From positions 97,688 to 160,805 of the forward strand of contig JAAXXR010000001.1 of assembly GCA_013334335.1 (NCBI GenBank): a stretch of 63,118 bases of DNA. The letters are read 5' to 3'. Positions 10,435-20,236 of the stretch are shown piece after piece (position 1 is the stretch's first letter; every line of letters starts with the position of its first letter). The notes below the pieces were generated by a model. The model did no database searches. It was given only the letters and a program-made list of their open reading frames with translations, and was not told the origin of the DNA. The translations under genes and the position numbers were made by a program. Source of the DNA: Chlorobiaceae bacterium. GTDB lineage: Bacteria > Bacteroidota > Chlorobiia > Chlorobiales > Chlorobiaceae.

Positions 10435-11559
10435 TCAGTTGTTGATCCTTACCGGCATGACCAGAATGATCAGATCTTCCGCTATCTCCTCACGCTTCTG
10501 CTTGAAAATCACCGCAGTCGTTGGGCTGCTCAACTCTATGTTGACCTCATCGGTCTCGATGTGCGCCAATGCTGCTTCGATGAACCTCGAATTGAATCCT
10601 ATGGTGATCTCTTCACCAGTAAATGTGCATGGAAGCTCCTCTTGCGCCGACTCTCCCTCGCTCGAGTTCTCAGCCATGATTTTCATCGATGAACCAGCAA
10701 TGACCAGCTTGATATCACCGATACTCGAGAATTTTCCAACCCTCTTGACCGAATCAAGTACCAGCAATCGCTCGACTACGAGCTTCTTTTCGTTTTCAAC
10801 CGGTATGACCGCCTCATAATTTGGATACGGTTCAACGATGAGTGCCGATTCGAGTTCAACGTTTTCTGCCTGAAACCTGATGTTTCTGCCCTCGGAGTCG
10901 ATCGACATCTGTACCTCCTCGTTCTGAAGCAGGCGCTGAATGATCGACAATACGCGAGACGGTACGACGATTTTCTGTTTTTCTGCCACTTCCGTCGTGG
11001 TCACTTTGCGGCATCGTACAAGACGGTGTCCATCGGTAGCCACGGCGGTCATCGCGCTGGACTCAAACTCGAAAAGGACACCCATCATAGCCGGTCGCAT
11101 GCCGTCGACACTACATGCGAACAAGGTTTTATGGATGACATCCTGGAGTTCTGACGGTTTGAGACCTATTGAAAGGTCAAAATTTCTCTGGTGACTTTCA
11201 GGGCGATCACCGAACAGGCAGGGCATCCGGTATCGGCCTTTGTCGGTGGCAATACTGACCGTTCCCTGGTCGCCACCGGTCTGTCGTTCGATTTCGAAGG
11301 TCACGGAGGTATCGTACATGCTCCGCAGAAAATCCTGGAGTGTTCTTGCCCTGATTCCGAATGTTCCGCGATCAGATGAACTGACCTCGCATTTCGCGGT
11401 TATGGACAATTCTCCGTCTGTGGCGTACAGAATCAATGAACCGTCCTCGAGCACGAGATGAATATTATCGAATCGGGCGTCGAGCGATTTCGACGGAACA
11501 GCGAGGATAACCTTGCTTGCTGCATCCTGCAGTTTCTTGATGCTTGTGGTGAATTTCAT
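10435..11559 (-). CDS. dnaN: DNA polymerase III sliding clamp (beta subunit)
   Basis: DnaN forms the ring-shaped dimer that holds replicative polymerases on DNA. The 374-aa protein starts with the family's MKFTTSIKKLQDAASKV pattern and has three repeated clamp domains. It ends with the conserved VMPVRI segment. The ATG start is clear. It follows dnaA on the same strand after a 283-bp gap containing DnaA boxes, and recF comes 14 bases later. This is the classic dnaA-dnaN-recF order. Confidence 0.97.
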   Translation of the reverse strand: MKFTTSIKKLQDAASKVILAVPSKSLDARFDNIHLVLEDGSLILYATDGELSITAKCEVSSSDRGTFGIRARTLQDFLRSMYDTSVTFEIERQTGGDQGTVSIATDKGRYRMPCLFGDRPESHQRNFDLSIGLKPSELQDVIHKTLFACSVDGMRPAMMGVLFEFESSAMTAVATDGHRLVRCRKVTTTEVAEKQKIVVPSRVLSIIQRLLQNEEVQMSIDSEGRNIRFQAENVELESALIVEPYPNYEAVIPVENEKKLVVERLLVLDSVKRVGKFSSIGDIKLVIAGSSMKIMAENSSEGESAQEELPCTFTGEEITIGFNSRFIEAALAHIETDEVNIELSSPTTAVIFKQKREEIAEDLIILVMPVRINN

Positions 11560-11842
11560 TCTATTACAACATTTATTCTTTATTAATAAAAAAACTTGTT
11601 GTTGTTGTTGGTGATGTGGAAATCTTGACCAACGCCCCTATGTGTCTTTTATCTCTATGTATTATAGTAGCTTAAGTGGTGGCTTCCGCTCTGGATTCCT
11701 GTTGATAAGTTGTGCAATTCTCCTGTCGGTGGCTGTTGGGTGAATGTGGACTGTTTTTCGCGTTTTGCCATTTGTGTGGATAACCCCCCGGTAATCAAGA
11801 TTCCTCCAACAGTGTGTCAACAGGTTGTGCACAGACCCCCGG
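11560..11842. promoter_or_regulatory. dnaA-dnaN intergenic region with DnaA boxes (part of probable oriC)
   Basis: 283 non-coding bases. A perfect DnaA box (TTATCCACA on the minus strand) is at 11775-11783. A variant (TTATCAACA, minus strand) is at 11700-11708, and a further box-like TTGTGCACA is at 11825-11833. An AT-rich stretch and a short TTG repeat occupy about 11566-11610. The region may act as an origin element and as a DnaA-regulated promoter for dnaN. Confidence 0.65.
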
Positions 11843-13321
11843 TCACATCGACATGATCTCGATCCGTTTTTTCAGCTCCTCGACTTTTTTTCTCTCTTCG
11901 GTCGATGCTTCGATTTTGCGGTCGACGGTATTGAGCGCATGGATAACGGTCGAATGGTCCCTGCCGCCGAAATGGAGGCCGATGGTCTTGAGTGATGAGT
12001 CGGTCATGACCTTCCCCAAGTACATGGCGATCTGGCGGCCCATGGCAATCTCCTTCTTTTTCGATTTGCCCTTCAGGTCGTTGGGGGTGATCGAAAAATA
12101 GGCGCACACGGCTTTCTCGATCGTTTCGAGTGTCAACTGCTTGGTATTGTACCTGATGATGTCCTTCAGGGTCGATTTGGTGAAATGGAGATCGATCTCC
12201 TGGTTGTCGAGTGAATGAGCGGCCAGAAGTTTGACGATACAACCCTCGAGCTCCCTGACATTGTGCGTGACATTGGTCGCGATGAAGTCGATGACCGCGC
12301 TGTCGAGCATGACACCGCTCTGATGCAGTTTGCTCTGGATGATGGCTTTTCTCGTTTCATAATCCGGTGGCTGGATATCGGTCGACAGTCCCCAGTTGAA
12401 CCGCGAAATGAGCCTGTCCTCGATGCCTTTGATCTCCTTGATCGGCCGGTCTGCCGATAGGATGATCTGTTTGTTCGACTGGTGGAGGGTATTGAAGATG
12501 TGGAAAATCTCCTCCTGGGTCTTCTCCTTGCCGGCGAAGAACTGGATATCGTCGATGATCAGGACATCGACGTTCCGGTAAAACGACGAGAACTCCTGGA
12601 TATTGCCGTTCTGGATGGCGTTGACAAAATCGATGGCAAATTTTTCGCTGGAAACATACAGGACGGCGTCGGTGATTCGACTTTCGCGCACGGCATTGCC
12701 GATGGCCTGCATCATGTGGGTTTTGCCGAGGCCGACACCTCCGTAGATCACGAGCGGATTGAATGCGTTCTGGCCAGGGTTCTGCGCGATCGATTTTGCC
12801 GCGGCGAAGGCCAGCGAGTTACAGTCGCCCCTGATGAGGGTTGAAAAGGTGTATTTCGGGTTGAGGTTGGTTTCAAACCGCGCACGGTTGTTCCTGAAAA
12901 GGTTCCGGGCCTGCATGTCAGCCTGGCTGCTGGTCCCCTCAGGCGAACAGTCACGGGAATTGGCAGCATTCTGGTGTGGCAACTCGATGGTCACCGGCTG
13001 GACCTGTGACTTGTCCATGACGATCGAATACATCAGTCGAGCCTCGGGACCGATCACCTGTTTGAGGGCCTGCTTGACATGATCCGAATAGTTCTCCTCT
13101 ATCCACTCGTAGAAAAACTGGCTCGGGACCTGTATCGTCAGCTCGCTACCGGAGAAAGAGATCGGCTTGATGGGCAGGAACCACGTTTTGAACGCAAGGC
13201 TGTTGATGCTTTCCTGTATGAGACCGAGACAGGCACCCCAGACCTTTTCCGCGAAAGAGTTGCTATGAATCGCCACTGGCGGCAGGTCTTGAATGGCTTC
13301 CTGCTGGATCGTGTCAGGCAT
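11843..13321 (-). CDS. dnaA: Chromosomal replication initiator protein DnaA
   Basis: DnaA is the AAA+ ATPase that melts the origin and recruits the helicase. The N-terminal domain I covers about residues 20-105, followed by a variable linker to about 150. Walker A GGVGLGKT is at 194-201, the Walker B segment [10 protein letters not shown] follows, and the C-terminal DNA-binding signature is [10 protein letters not shown]. The length of 492 aa is normal. It is flanked on both sides by non-coding DNA with DnaA boxes, so autoregulation is likely. It is transcribed away from rpmH, the arrangement usual at many bacterial origins. Confidence 0.98.
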   Translation of the reverse strand: MPDTIQQEAIQDLPPVAIHSNSFAEKVWGACLGLIQESINSLAFKTWFLPIKPISFSGSELTIQVPSQFFYEWIEENYSDHVKQALKQVIGPEARLMYSIVMDKSQVQPVTIELPHQNAANSRDCSPEGTSSQADMQARNLFRNNRARFETNLNPKYTFSTLIRGDCNSLAFAAAKSIAQNPGQNAFNPLVIYGGVGLGKTHMMQAIGNAVRESRITDAVLYVSSEKFAIDFVNAIQNGNIQEFSSFYRNVDVLIIDDIQFFAGKEKTQEEIFHIFNTLHQSNKQIILSADRPIKEIKGIEDRLISRFNWGLSTDIQPPDYETRKAIIQSKLHQSGVMLDSAVIDFIATNVTHNVRELEGCIVKLLAAHSLDNQEIDLHFTKSTLKDIIRYNTKQLTLETIEKAVCAYFSITPNDLKGKSKKKEIAMGRQIAMYLGKVMTDSSLKTIGLHFGGRDHSTVIHALNTVDRKIEASTEERKKVEELKKRIEIMSM

Positions 13322-13726
13322 GGGACAAGAGGGTGAAAGGCGTTAGGAATGGAGATTCATCAACATTTGCTGTTCACAAGTTAGTGTTTTCAGTGGACAA
13401 AAAACAACGGGGATACCGAAAATGCGCCAGATACACCCGAGAGCTTACGGTAGGGTTTTCAACATGCTAAAGTATTTATTTATAATGCATTATGCGGATT
13501 GGCACTAAAAGTTGTCAACATGTGTTGGTGGAATGCCGGGGCTTGATTGGGCGGGGTTTGGGGGGCAGGAAGTTTTTTTATCAACAAGTTATCAACACTG
13601 TTGATAACCTCTCGCGACTTACGGGCATCTGCTCGACAACCGGGTAAGAATTTGTTTATAAATGAATAAAATGATAAATTTCATGTCCTGTATTTTTAAT
13701 TCAACCATTTGAAGGAGTTTGAGGCA
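13322..13726. promoter_or_regulatory. dnaA-rpmH intergenic region, probable oriC
   Basis: 405 non-coding bases between the divergent dnaA and rpmH genes. It has a tight cluster of three DnaA-type 9-mers (13578-13607), a looser match at 13512-13520, and AT-rich segments at about 13469-13495 and 13633-13682. The AT-rich stretch just beyond the box cluster could be the unwinding element. The region must also hold the dnaA and rpmH promoters. Origin function is inferred from gene context and motifs, not shown. Confidence 0.65.
13578..13607. promoter_or_regulatory. Cluster of three TTATCAACA DnaA boxes
   Basis: Identical 9-mers TTATCAACA lie at 13578-13586 (plus), 13589-13597 (plus) and 13599-13607 (minus). 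The last two form an inverted repeat around one central base. Each differs from the standard TTATCCACA at one position. The repetition with tight spacing in non-coding DNA next to dnaA is strong evidence of a DnaA-binding array. Confidence 0.75.
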
Positions 13727-13876
13727 ATGAAAAGGACATTTCAGCCGCATAACAGGAAAAGAAGGAACAAGCACGGCTTCAGGCAGAGAATGTCGACCAA
13801 GAACGGCAGGAGGGTGATCGCTGCGCGACGCGCCAAGGGGCGTCACAGCCTGACCGTCAGCAGCGAGATGAGATAA
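13727..13876 (+). CDS. rpmH: 50S ribosomal protein bL34
   Basis: A small basic large-subunit protein of 49 aa, starting [18 protein letters not shown] and ending in a Ser/Arg-rich tail. It matches the family in length and sequence. A GAAGGAG ribosome binding site lies at 13711-13717. It is the first gene of the rpmH-rnpA-yidD-yidC run. Confidence 0.97.
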   Translation: MKRTFQPHNRKRRNKHGFRQRMSTKNGRRVIAARRAKGRHSLTVSSEMR

Positions 13877-13939
13877 ACTTGCCGCTTGTCGACGGGTTGT
13901 CGGGTTGTCGACTCCCTGAGGCGTTGCCAAAAGCGCTGC

Positions 13940-14389
13940 ATGCATTCCGGGAAACGAGATAATGCTCTGCCAAGGCATGGAATAGCCCGAGGGCAAAAAA
14001 ATCTTGCGGATCTTTTTGCCAGAGGAGCCCGCCTTAAGGGCCGGACCCTCATGACGATCACCTTTCCTGTCTCCCCGGAGAGGGCCGGCAAGGGGGCGGC
14101 GGCAAGGGCGCTTTTTACCGTCGCGAAGAAGCAGGTGCCGGAAGCAGTAGAGCGCAACAGGATCAAGCGACTGATGCGGGAAGCATACCGTCTTGAAAAA
14201 TCGGTACAGGTACCAGGAACAGCGTTGGATGGTCGGGAATGTTCGAATGACGTCCTGTTCATCGCGTTCATCTACCGAGGCCGGAAAGAGTCGGTTCCTT
14301 CGCTCCAGGAGTTCCGGGTGGAATTCCGCAGAATATTGCAGGCATTGGCCAGGAGGCCGAACCGAGCGGAACCGACAGACGATGAATGA
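13940..14389 (+). CDS. rnpA: Ribonuclease P protein component
   Basis: RnpA binds the catalytic RNase P RNA and helps remove 5' leaders from precursor tRNAs. The signature [13 protein letters not shown] identifies it, and an N-terminal segment [17 protein letters not shown] matches the usual opening. I chose the ATG at 13940 (149 aa). A TTG at 13886 in the same frame would add 18 residues with no family support, and neither start has a clear ribosome binding site. The C-terminal tail overlaps the start of yidD by 8 bases. Confidence 0.9.
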   Translation: MHSGKRDNALPRHGIARGQKNLADLFARGARLKGRTLMTITFPVSPERAGKGAAARALFTVAKKQVPEAVERNRIKRLMREAYRLEKSVQVPGTALDGRECSNDVLFIAFIYRGRKESVPSLQEFRVEFRRILQALARRPNRAEPTDDE

Positions 14390-14714
14390 TGATCATGAAC
14401 ATGGCGGCCTGCGCCGACCACACGACAGCAGTGTTATGAACGGCAATTCCATCCGGCGGATCTTCAACTCGGTCCCGATCCTTCTGATCAGGTTTTACCA
14501 GCTATTTCTCTCTCCGCTTCTCGGGCCATCCTGCCGGTATCATCCAACATGTTCCAATTACGCGCTCGAAGCCTACGCCAGGCACAACCTTCTGTACGCT
14601 TCATGGCTGACCATATGGCGGGTGCTTCGTTGCAACCCGTTTTCGAAAGGCGGTTACGACCCGGTTCCTCCGGTTAAAAACTCTCATGCAGGAAATTCTA
14701 AAGATTTGTACTAA
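14382..14714 (+). CDS. yidD: Membrane protein insertion efficiency factor YidD
   Basis: YidD is a small peripheral membrane protein thought to aid YidC-dependent insertion. The core holds the family pattern with [11 protein letters not shown] and the C-terminal [12 protein letters not shown]. The length of 110 aa includes an N-terminal extension of about 30 residues; a second ATG (starting MNGNSIRR) could give a shorter form. The stop overlaps the yidC ATG by one base, so the two are translationally coupled. Confidence 0.93.
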   Translation: MNDDHEHGGLRRPHDSSVMNGNSIRRIFNSVPILLIRFYQLFLSPLLGPSCRYHPTCSNYALEAYARHNLLYASWLTIWRVLRCNPFSKGGYDPVPPVKNSHAGNSKDLY

Positions 14715-16474
14715 TGGATAGAAACTCGGTGATAGGGTTTGCCCTGATCGCTGCGATCATGATCGTCTGGCTGCAGTTCATGAACCCGGAGAAGAAGGCA
14801 GAGATTGAAAAGGCTGCGGCCAAGAGGGAGCTTGCTGTGAAGCCGCAGGGCGCGGCGCCGGCAACGGCGCCGGTAGCGGTACTGCCGGATAGCCTCGGGG
14901 CGTTCGCCACCGCTGCAGCAGGCCCGGAAAAGCTCGTGACCATCGAGAACGACCTGATGAAAGCGACGATCTCCACGAAGGGCGCGACGCTGAAGTCGCT
15001 GGTGCTCAAGAAGCACCTCAACGGGGCAAGGCAGCCGTTCAACCTGGTCAATTCATCTGACCGGGGGGCGCTTTCGATGCTTTTCCTGAGCAGCGACGGC
15101 AAGAGGATCGATACCCGGGACCTCAATTTCCGGAGCATCGGCACCGATTCGACCCTGACGGTCACCGGAAAGCAGAAGCTGTCGGTCAGCTACGAACTCG
15201 ACGTCGATGCTTCGAGACGCATGCAGGTGACCTACACCTTCACGGGCGACAGCTACACGATCGGGTATGACCTGAAGCTTGCCGGATTCGGTTCGACCAT
15301 GGCCGGTAACCAGTACCAACTCGCATGGGACGGGGGGATCGCCTACTCCGAGAAAGACCATGCCGACGAGGCGACCAACGCACTCTCAAGCGCGTACCTC
15401 GGCGGTGGGCTTCTGAAGGTCGATGCGAAGGACAACAAGCAGCCATACTACCGTGAAGAGGAGTCCGGCAAGGCCCAGTGGGTCGCTGTCCGGAGCAAAT
15501 ACTTCGTTGCGGCCCTGATCCCTTCGCGGGATACCGAGGGGATCTATCTGAACGGTTCGAGAAAAGGGAGCAGTGAATTCGAAAACTATGTCGCCGCGCT
15601 CAAGATGAACCTGCCGTCGGGAAGCAACGTGGTGGAGGACCATTACCGTATTTACGTCGGTCCGCTTGACTACGATACGGTCAAAGCACTGAACATCGGT
15701 CTTGAAAAGGTGATGGATTTCGGCTGGGAATGGCTCACCAGGCCCTTCGCGGAATATATCATCCTGCCGATCTTCAACCTCCTGAACCGCTATGTCGGCA
15801 ACTATGGTCTCATCATCATCATCTTCGCGTTCCTGATCAAGGGAGTCACCTATCCCCTCACGGCGGCATCGACCAAGTCGATGAAAAAGATGTCCGCCTT
15901 GCAGCCGCTCATGAAGGAGATCCAGGACAAGTACAAGGACAATCCGGCGAAGCTGCAGACCGAAATGGGACGGATCTACAAGGAGGCAGGGGTAAATCCG
16001 CTCGGGGGGTGCCTTCCGACGGTCCTGCAGATGCCGCTGCTGTTCGCCATGTTCTATGTGTTCCGCTCCTCGATCCAGCTGCGCCAGCACGGATTTCTCT
16101 GGGCAAAGGATCTTTCGGTGCCCGACTCGATTCTCGATTTCGGTTTCAAGCTGCCGCTTTATGGTGACCACATCGCCGTATTTCCGATCCTGATGGCCGT
16201 GACGGTCTTTGTGCAGCAGAAGATCACCCCGTCCACGCAGACCAACGACCAGATGAAGGTCATGATGTGGATGTTCCCGGCCATGATGCTCCTGTTTTTC
16301 AACAACATGCCGGCCGGTCTGGGTCTGTACTACCTGATGTTCAACGTCTTCAGCATCGCGCAGCAGTTCTACATCAACGCCACCACCACTCCCGAGGAAA
16401 AGGCCGCAGCCGCGCTTCAGGTCGCCGCTCCGAAGGCTCCCCAGCAGCCCAGGAAGGGGGGGAAGAAAAAGTAG
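14714..16474 (+). CDS. yidC: Membrane protein insertase YidC
   Basis: YidC inserts and folds inner-membrane proteins, alone or with SecYEG. The 586-aa protein has an N-terminal helix (about residues 6-22), a large periplasmic domain to about 335, and the conserved membrane core from about 360. The core includes [21 protein letters not shown] and a methionine-rich helix. It ends in a Lys-rich tail, as in many Gram-negative YidC proteins that bind ribosomes. The order rpmH-rnpA-yidD-yidC is widely conserved. Confidence 0.97.
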   Translation: MDRNSVIGFALIAAIMIVWLQFMNPEKKAEIEKAAAKRELAVKPQGAAPATAPVAVLPDSLGAFATAAAGPEKLVTIENDLMKATISTKGATLKSLVLKKHLNGARQPFNLVNSSDRGALSMLFLSSDGKRIDTRDLNFRSIGTDSTLTVTGKQKLSVSYELDVDASRRMQVTYTFTGDSYTIGYDLKLAGFGSTMAGNQYQLAWDGGIAYSEKDHADEATNALSSAYLGGGLLKVDAKDNKQPYYREEESGKAQWVAVRSKYFVAALIPSRDTEGIYLNGSRKGSSEFENYVAALKMNLPSGSNVVEDHYRIYVGPLDYDTVKALNIGLEKVMDFGWEWLTRPFAEYIILPIFNLLNRYVGNYGLIIIIFAFLIKGVTYPLTAASTKSMKKMSALQPLMKEIQDKYKDNPAKLQTEMGRIYKEAGVNPLGGCLPTVLQMPLLFAMFYVFRSSIQLRQHGFLWAKDLSVPDSILDFGFKLPLYGDHIAVFPILMAVTVFVQQKITPSTQTNDQMKVMMWMFPAMMLLFFNNMPAGLGLYYLMFNVFSIAQQFYINATTTPEEKAAAALQVAAPKAPQQPRKGGKKK

Positions 16475-16481
16475 GCCGATC

Positions 16482-17081
16482 ATGGGCTTTGTCGAGCAGG
16501 CTGACATCTGGCTCTTCCGGTTCCTCAACCTGCACCTGGTTCATCCGGCCGCCGATGACCTGATGCTGTTCCTGACCAGGCCGGGCCTGTCGCTTCATAT
16601 CATTCTCCTTGCCTCAGCGTTCATCATCGTCAGAAGGGGCAAGGACGGCCTTGCCGTCCTTCTCCTGGCAGCCGTGGCCATAGGCCTCGCCGACTTTACG
16701 GCCTCCGGTGTCATGAAGCCCCTGTTCCAGCGCATCAGGCCCTGTTTTGCGCTTCAGGGGGTTCGATTGCTCATCGATCAGCCACACTCATGGTCGTTCG
16801 CCTCGTCACACGCCGCCAACTCCGCAGCCGTCGCCTCGATCGTCTGGCTCTTTTTCTCGAGGGGAGCCGCCGTCGACAGGGCCTATGCCGCGTTGATGAT
16901 CGCCTACGGCCTGCTCGTCGCATTCTCGAGGGTCTATCTCGGCGTCCACTATCCTGGAGATGTGCTTGGCGGCATCGCGATCGGTATCGTGAGCGCGGGT
17001 GTGGCCTATACCGCCGGCGCCTGGATCGTCAAGCGTTTCGTCCACGGAGCAGCCCTGCGCCGAAACGCAGATATCCCATGA
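16482..17081 (+). CDS. PAP2-family membrane phosphatase
   Basis: An integral membrane phosphatase of the PAP2 superfamily. Members act on undecaprenyl diphosphate, phosphatidylglycerol phosphate or similar lipids. The three catalytic segments are present in order: KPLFQRIRPC (KxxxxxxRP), SFASSHAAN (a PSGH variant with SSH) and SRVYLGVHYPGD (SRxxxxxHxxxD). Several transmembrane helices span the 199 residues. It begins 7 bases after yidC, and its stop overlaps the next gene's start (ATGA). The lipid substrate is not evident; a role in bactoprenol recycling is one guess. Confidence 0.85.
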   Translation: MGFVEQADIWLFRFLNLHLVHPAADDLMLFLTRPGLSLHIILLASAFIIVRRGKDGLAVLLLAAVAIGLADFTASGVMKPLFQRIRPCFALQGVRLLIDQPHSWSFASSHAANSAAVASIVWLFFSRGAAVDRAYAALMIAYGLLVAFSRVYLGVHYPGDVLGGIAIGIVSAGVAYTAGAWIVKRFVHGAALRRNADIP

Positions 17082-18013
17082 GCTGGCGCTGGGGGATCGA
17101 TCTCGGCGGCACCAAAATCGAAGCAGCCATTCTCGACGCCTCGATGCGGCCGATCATCCGTGAGCGGGTCGAGACCGGCCAGGAGCAGGGCTATGGCCAC
17201 ATTCTCATGCAGATATCGGCGCTGGTCTCGACGCTCTCAGAAAAAAGCGGCATCCCCATGCCCCGGCAGATCGGCATCGGCACGCCGGGACGCACCGAAG
17301 GCCCGGAAGGCGTGGTGAAGAATTCGAACACCGCCTGCCTGAACGGTATGCCCTTGCAGCGGGACCTCGAAGAGGTGCTCGGCATGGAGGTGCTCATCGA
17401 AAACGACGCGAACTGTTTCGCGCTGGCCGAGTCGATGATGGGCGCCGGACGTGACGAGATGCTCTCGCCGGGGGCTCTCGCCTTCGGAATTATTCTCGGC
17501 ACCGGTGTGGGGGGCGGCATCGTAACCGGAGGCCGGGTCATCCGCGGCGCACACGGCATCGCCGGTGAGTGGGGGCACAACCCCCTTCCGGGAGAGGATG
17601 CACCCTGCTACTGCGGTCGCCGGGGCTGCGTCGAGACCGTGATTTCCGGCCCCGCCCTTGAACGGTATTACGCTTCGAGGAGCGGCCGCGAATTGCCACT
17701 CCGTGAGATCGCCGCCGTCGGCAGCCGCGACCAGGCAGCGAGGGAGACCATCGAGCGGCTTGTCGCCTCGTTCGGCGCTGCCCTTGGCGCCGTGATCAAC
17801 ATCCTCGATCCGGACATCGTCATCATCGGCGGCGGGGTGGGCAACATCCGCCAGCTCTACTCCCCGGCGTCGAGGGCGGCCATAGCGGCACAGGTGTTCA
17901 ACCGGACATTGGACATCCCCGTGTTGCCGCCGCTTCTCGGGGACAGCGCAGGGGTGTTCGGCGCAGCCCTGCTCACCGATTCCCCGTTTTCGTCCGGCGC
18001 TTCGCGCGGGTGA
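17078..18013 (+). CDS. ROK-family sugar kinase (glucokinase-like)
   Basis: ROK proteins include sugar kinases and repressors. This 311-aa protein lacks an N-terminal helix-turn-helix, so it is likely a kinase. The phosphate-binding loop GIDLGGTKIEAA opens the protein. The catalytic segment has ENDANCFALAE, and the zinc-binding motif CYCGRRGC follows the histidine of GEWGHNP. The start is the ATG overlapping the PAP2 stop, which indicates translational coupling. The sugar cannot be told from sequence; glucose, fructose or an amino sugar are all possible. Confidence 0.88.
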   Translation: MSWRWGIDLGGTKIEAAILDASMRPIIRERVETGQEQGYGHILMQISALVSTLSEKSGIPMPRQIGIGTPGRTEGPEGVVKNSNTACLNGMPLQRDLEEVLGMEVLIENDANCFALAESMMGAGRDEMLSPGALAFGIILGTGVGGGIVTGGRVIRGAHGIAGEWGHNPLPGEDAPCYCGRRGCVETVISGPALERYYASRSGRELPLREIAAVGSRDQAARETIERLVASFGAALGAVINILDPDIVIIGGGVGNIRQLYSPASRAAIAAQVFNRTLDIPVLPPLLGDSAGVFGAALLTDSPFSSGASRG

Positions 18014-18028
18014 TCCGCACCAGTCATT

Positions 18029-19483
18029 TTGAGTACCAAACCCATCAGATCAGTGGAAAACAGTTACAGAAAAGGGGAGATCATCGAGCTGACCGTCATC
18101 GATCCCGCCGAGAAGGACCAGTGTTTCGGAAAGACGGAGAGCGGCATGGGCGTCATGGTCGCAGGGATGCTCGCCGTGGGCGACCGGATATCCGCCCGGA
18201 TCGTCAAGGTCCGCCAGCGATACCTCGAAGCGGTATGCCTGGAGGTGATCGAGCCCTCCCATGACCGGGTCGAACCGGTCTGCCCGGTCTTCGGTTCATG
18301 CGGCGGCTGCAAGTGGATGCACGTCGGTTACGAGGCACAGCTCCGGTACAAGCGGAAAAAGGTGGCCGATGCCCTCGTGCACATCGGCGGATTCGAAAAT
18401 CCCGTGGTCCAGCCGGTCCTGGCGGCACCGGAACCTTTCCATTACCGGAACAAGGTCGAGTTCTCCTGCTCGAACATGCGTTACCTGATGCCTGAAGAAC
18501 TCCGGCAGGAGGTGTTGCTCAAACCGAAAGGGTTTGCGCTCGGCTTCCATGCGCCAGGCAATTTCGAGAAGGTGCTCGACCTTGACACCTGCTTCCTGGC
18601 CAAGGCATGCATGAATACGGTGCTGAACACCGTGCGGAAGTTCGCTGTCGTCCGCGGGCTCGCCCCGTATGCCGCCAAAACGCATGAAGGATTCCTGCGC
18701 AATGTCATGCTCCGCTACAGCGAGCGTCATGACCAGCTCATGGTCAATATCGTCACGTCGTGGCACGACCGGGAGCTGATGGAGGCACTCCGGGCGACCC
18801 TCGAAGCAGCGCTTCCCGGCCAGGCGATGAGCGTCGTCAACAACGTCACCACGCGCAGGAACACGGTCGCGGTGGGAGAAGAGGAGTTTATCGTCAGCGG
18901 CGAGGGGTTCGTGACCGAGCGTCTTGGATCGCTTGACTTCAGGATCTCGGCCAACTCCTTCTTCCAGACCAACACCCGCCAGGCGGAAACGCTCTACGAC
19001 CAGATTCTCGCCGTGGCGGGGCTCGGGCCTGACGACACGGTCTACGACCTCTACTGCGGCACCGGCACCATCACCCTGTACCTTGCCCGCCACTGTCGCC
19101 AGTCGATCGGCATCGAGGTGGTCGAGAGCGCCGTGAAGGATGCGGAGATGAATGCCCGGCTCAACGGCATCGGCAACGCCGTCTTCTTCCAGGCGGACCT
19201 CAAGGATTTCCACCAGATGCAGGAGAAGCTCACCCCCTACGACGCGCCGAGGGTCATCGTCACCGACCCGCCGCGCGCAGGCATGCACCCCAAGGCGCTC
19301 GAAACCATGCTGCAACTCGAGCCCGAGCGCATCGTCTACGTCAGCTGCAACCCGTCCAACCTCGCCCGCGACGGCAAGGAGATCGCGGCCAGGGGGTACC
19401 AGCTCACCGCGATCCAGCCGGTCGACATGTTCCCCCAGACGAGCCACATCGAGACCGTCGCCTGCTTTGAACGATCCGTATAG
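18029..19483 (+). CDS. rlmD: 23S rRNA (uracil-5-)-methyltransferase, RlmD/RumA type
   Basis: This SAM-dependent enzyme makes 5-methyluridine in rRNA. An N-terminal TRAM-like domain (about residues 10-70) is followed by the iron-sulfur cysteines in CPVFGSCGGCKW. Next come the SAM-binding segment DLYCGTGTITLYLA, the DPPRAGMHPK motif and the catalytic cysteine in YVSCNPSNLARD. The length of 484 aa fits. The predicted start is a TTG at 18029. It lies 15 bases after the ROK kinase and ends the run that began at rpmH. RlmC or TrmA-like specificity cannot be excluded. Confidence 0.88.
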   Translation: MSTKPIRSVENSYRKGEIIELTVIDPAEKDQCFGKTESGMGVMVAGMLAVGDRISARIVKVRQRYLEAVCLEVIEPSHDRVEPVCPVFGSCGGCKWMHVGYEAQLRYKRKKVADALVHIGGFENPVVQPVLAAPEPFHYRNKVEFSCSNMRYLMPEELRQEVLLKPKGFALGFHAPGNFEKVLDLDTCFLAKACMNTVLNTVRKFAVVRGLAPYAAKTHEGFLRNVMLRYSERHDQLMVNIVTSWHDRELMEALRATLEAALPGQAMSVVNNVTTRRNTVAVGEEEFIVSGEGFVTERLGSLDFRISANSFFQTNTRQAETLYDQILAVAGLGPDDTVYDLYCGTGTITLYLARHCRQSIGIEVVESAVKDAEMNARLNGIGNAVFFQADLKDFHQMQEKLTPYDAPRVIVTDPPRAGMHPKALETMLQLEPERIVYVSCNPSNLARDGKEIAARGYQLTAIQPVDMFPQTSHIETVACFERSV

Positions 19484-19753
19484 CCACGGCGGCAAGTTCA
19501 CCCTGAACCGTGGAGCGTCAGGCGTTTTCAGCCTTTCGGACTCTGTTGCGACCACCGTCCCCGGGTTCGACGGGTGCGTGGACGGCCGGCGTGCAGCGGT
19601 GTTGCTCGAGGGCTTGGCCAGTCGGCGATTGTGCTGGAGCCTGACCCACGACGCCCGCCGATTGACGAGCATGGGTGATGTGCAAGGGGGCTCGCGGGGT
19701 TATTGACGCAGCGGCGGGTGGCGTTTCGAACTGTTTTCCGGACCGTCGAATGG
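19484..19753. other. Convergent gap with no recognisable feature
   Basis: 270 bases between the ends of rlmD and the YkvA-like gene. I see no hairpin with a T run, no repeat and no supported gene. It may be a degenerate coding remnant, but I cannot identify one. Confidence 0.5.
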
Positions 19754-20206
19754 CTAACTGCGACGGCTCTCCTCGATGGTCGCATCGATGACCGTCGGGG
19801 CGGGGCTGCTCCTTGCCAGGCGGGTGTTCTCCCATTCGATGAATTTGTCGAGGTCGTGCTTGACCGAGGCGAATATGGCCGCGAGGATCGCCGCGTCGTC
19901 GGTGAACCCGAGGAGCGGGATGATGTCGGGCAGGGAGTCGATCGGTGAGACGAAATAGATGATTCCTGCGGTGATGACCACGAGGGTCTGCCAGGGAACA
20001 TCGAGGTACTCGCGTCTGATCGAGCAGCGGATCAGACGGACGGCAGCCTTGAGTTTGCCGGTCAACCCCCTGGTGTCAATTGCCGACACTCCGCCGGAGA
20101 TTCGCTTTGACGCGGTGTCGAGGAGCTCAAGGACTTTCTGCCGGTCTTTCAGGAGTGCGAGGGCCTTTCGTTTCGCGTGCTCAAGAACGTTGTTCAGCTG
20201 TTTCAT
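19754..20206 (-). CDS. YkvA/DUF1232-family membrane protein
   Basis: A 150-aa protein with the DUF1232 signature: a hydrophobic helix followed by YFVSPIDSLPDIIPLLGFTDDAAIL. Members occur widely and are poorly characterised. One membrane-associated segment is predicted near residues 75-100, and the flanks are charged and helical. The gene sits 30 bases after the rhomboid protease gene on the same strand, so co-transcription is likely. No function can be assigned. Confidence 0.82.
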   Translation of the reverse strand: MKQLNNVLEHAKRKALALLKDRQKVLELLDTASKRISGGVSAIDTRGLTGKLKAAVRLIRCSIRREYLDVPWQTLVVITAGIIYFVSPIDSLPDIIPLLGFTDDAAILAAIFASVKHDLDKFIEWENTRLARSSPAPTVIDATIEESRRS

Positions 20207-20236
20207 CGGTGGCCTCTTTTCTTCTATCCGGATGTT

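Noticed and set aside
11594-11609. TTG triplet repeat between dnaA and dnaN as a functional DnaA-trio or microsatellite
   Set aside because: The repeat is only about four to five units long and does not match the DnaA-trio pattern.
17078-18013. ROK protein as a transcriptional repressor
   Set aside because: It has no N-terminal helix-turn-helix domain; the protein begins directly with the kinase phosphate loop.
18296-19672. A 458-codon minus-strand open frame opposite rlmD
   Set aside because: It mirrors the coding frame of rlmD and has no domain or ribosome binding site.
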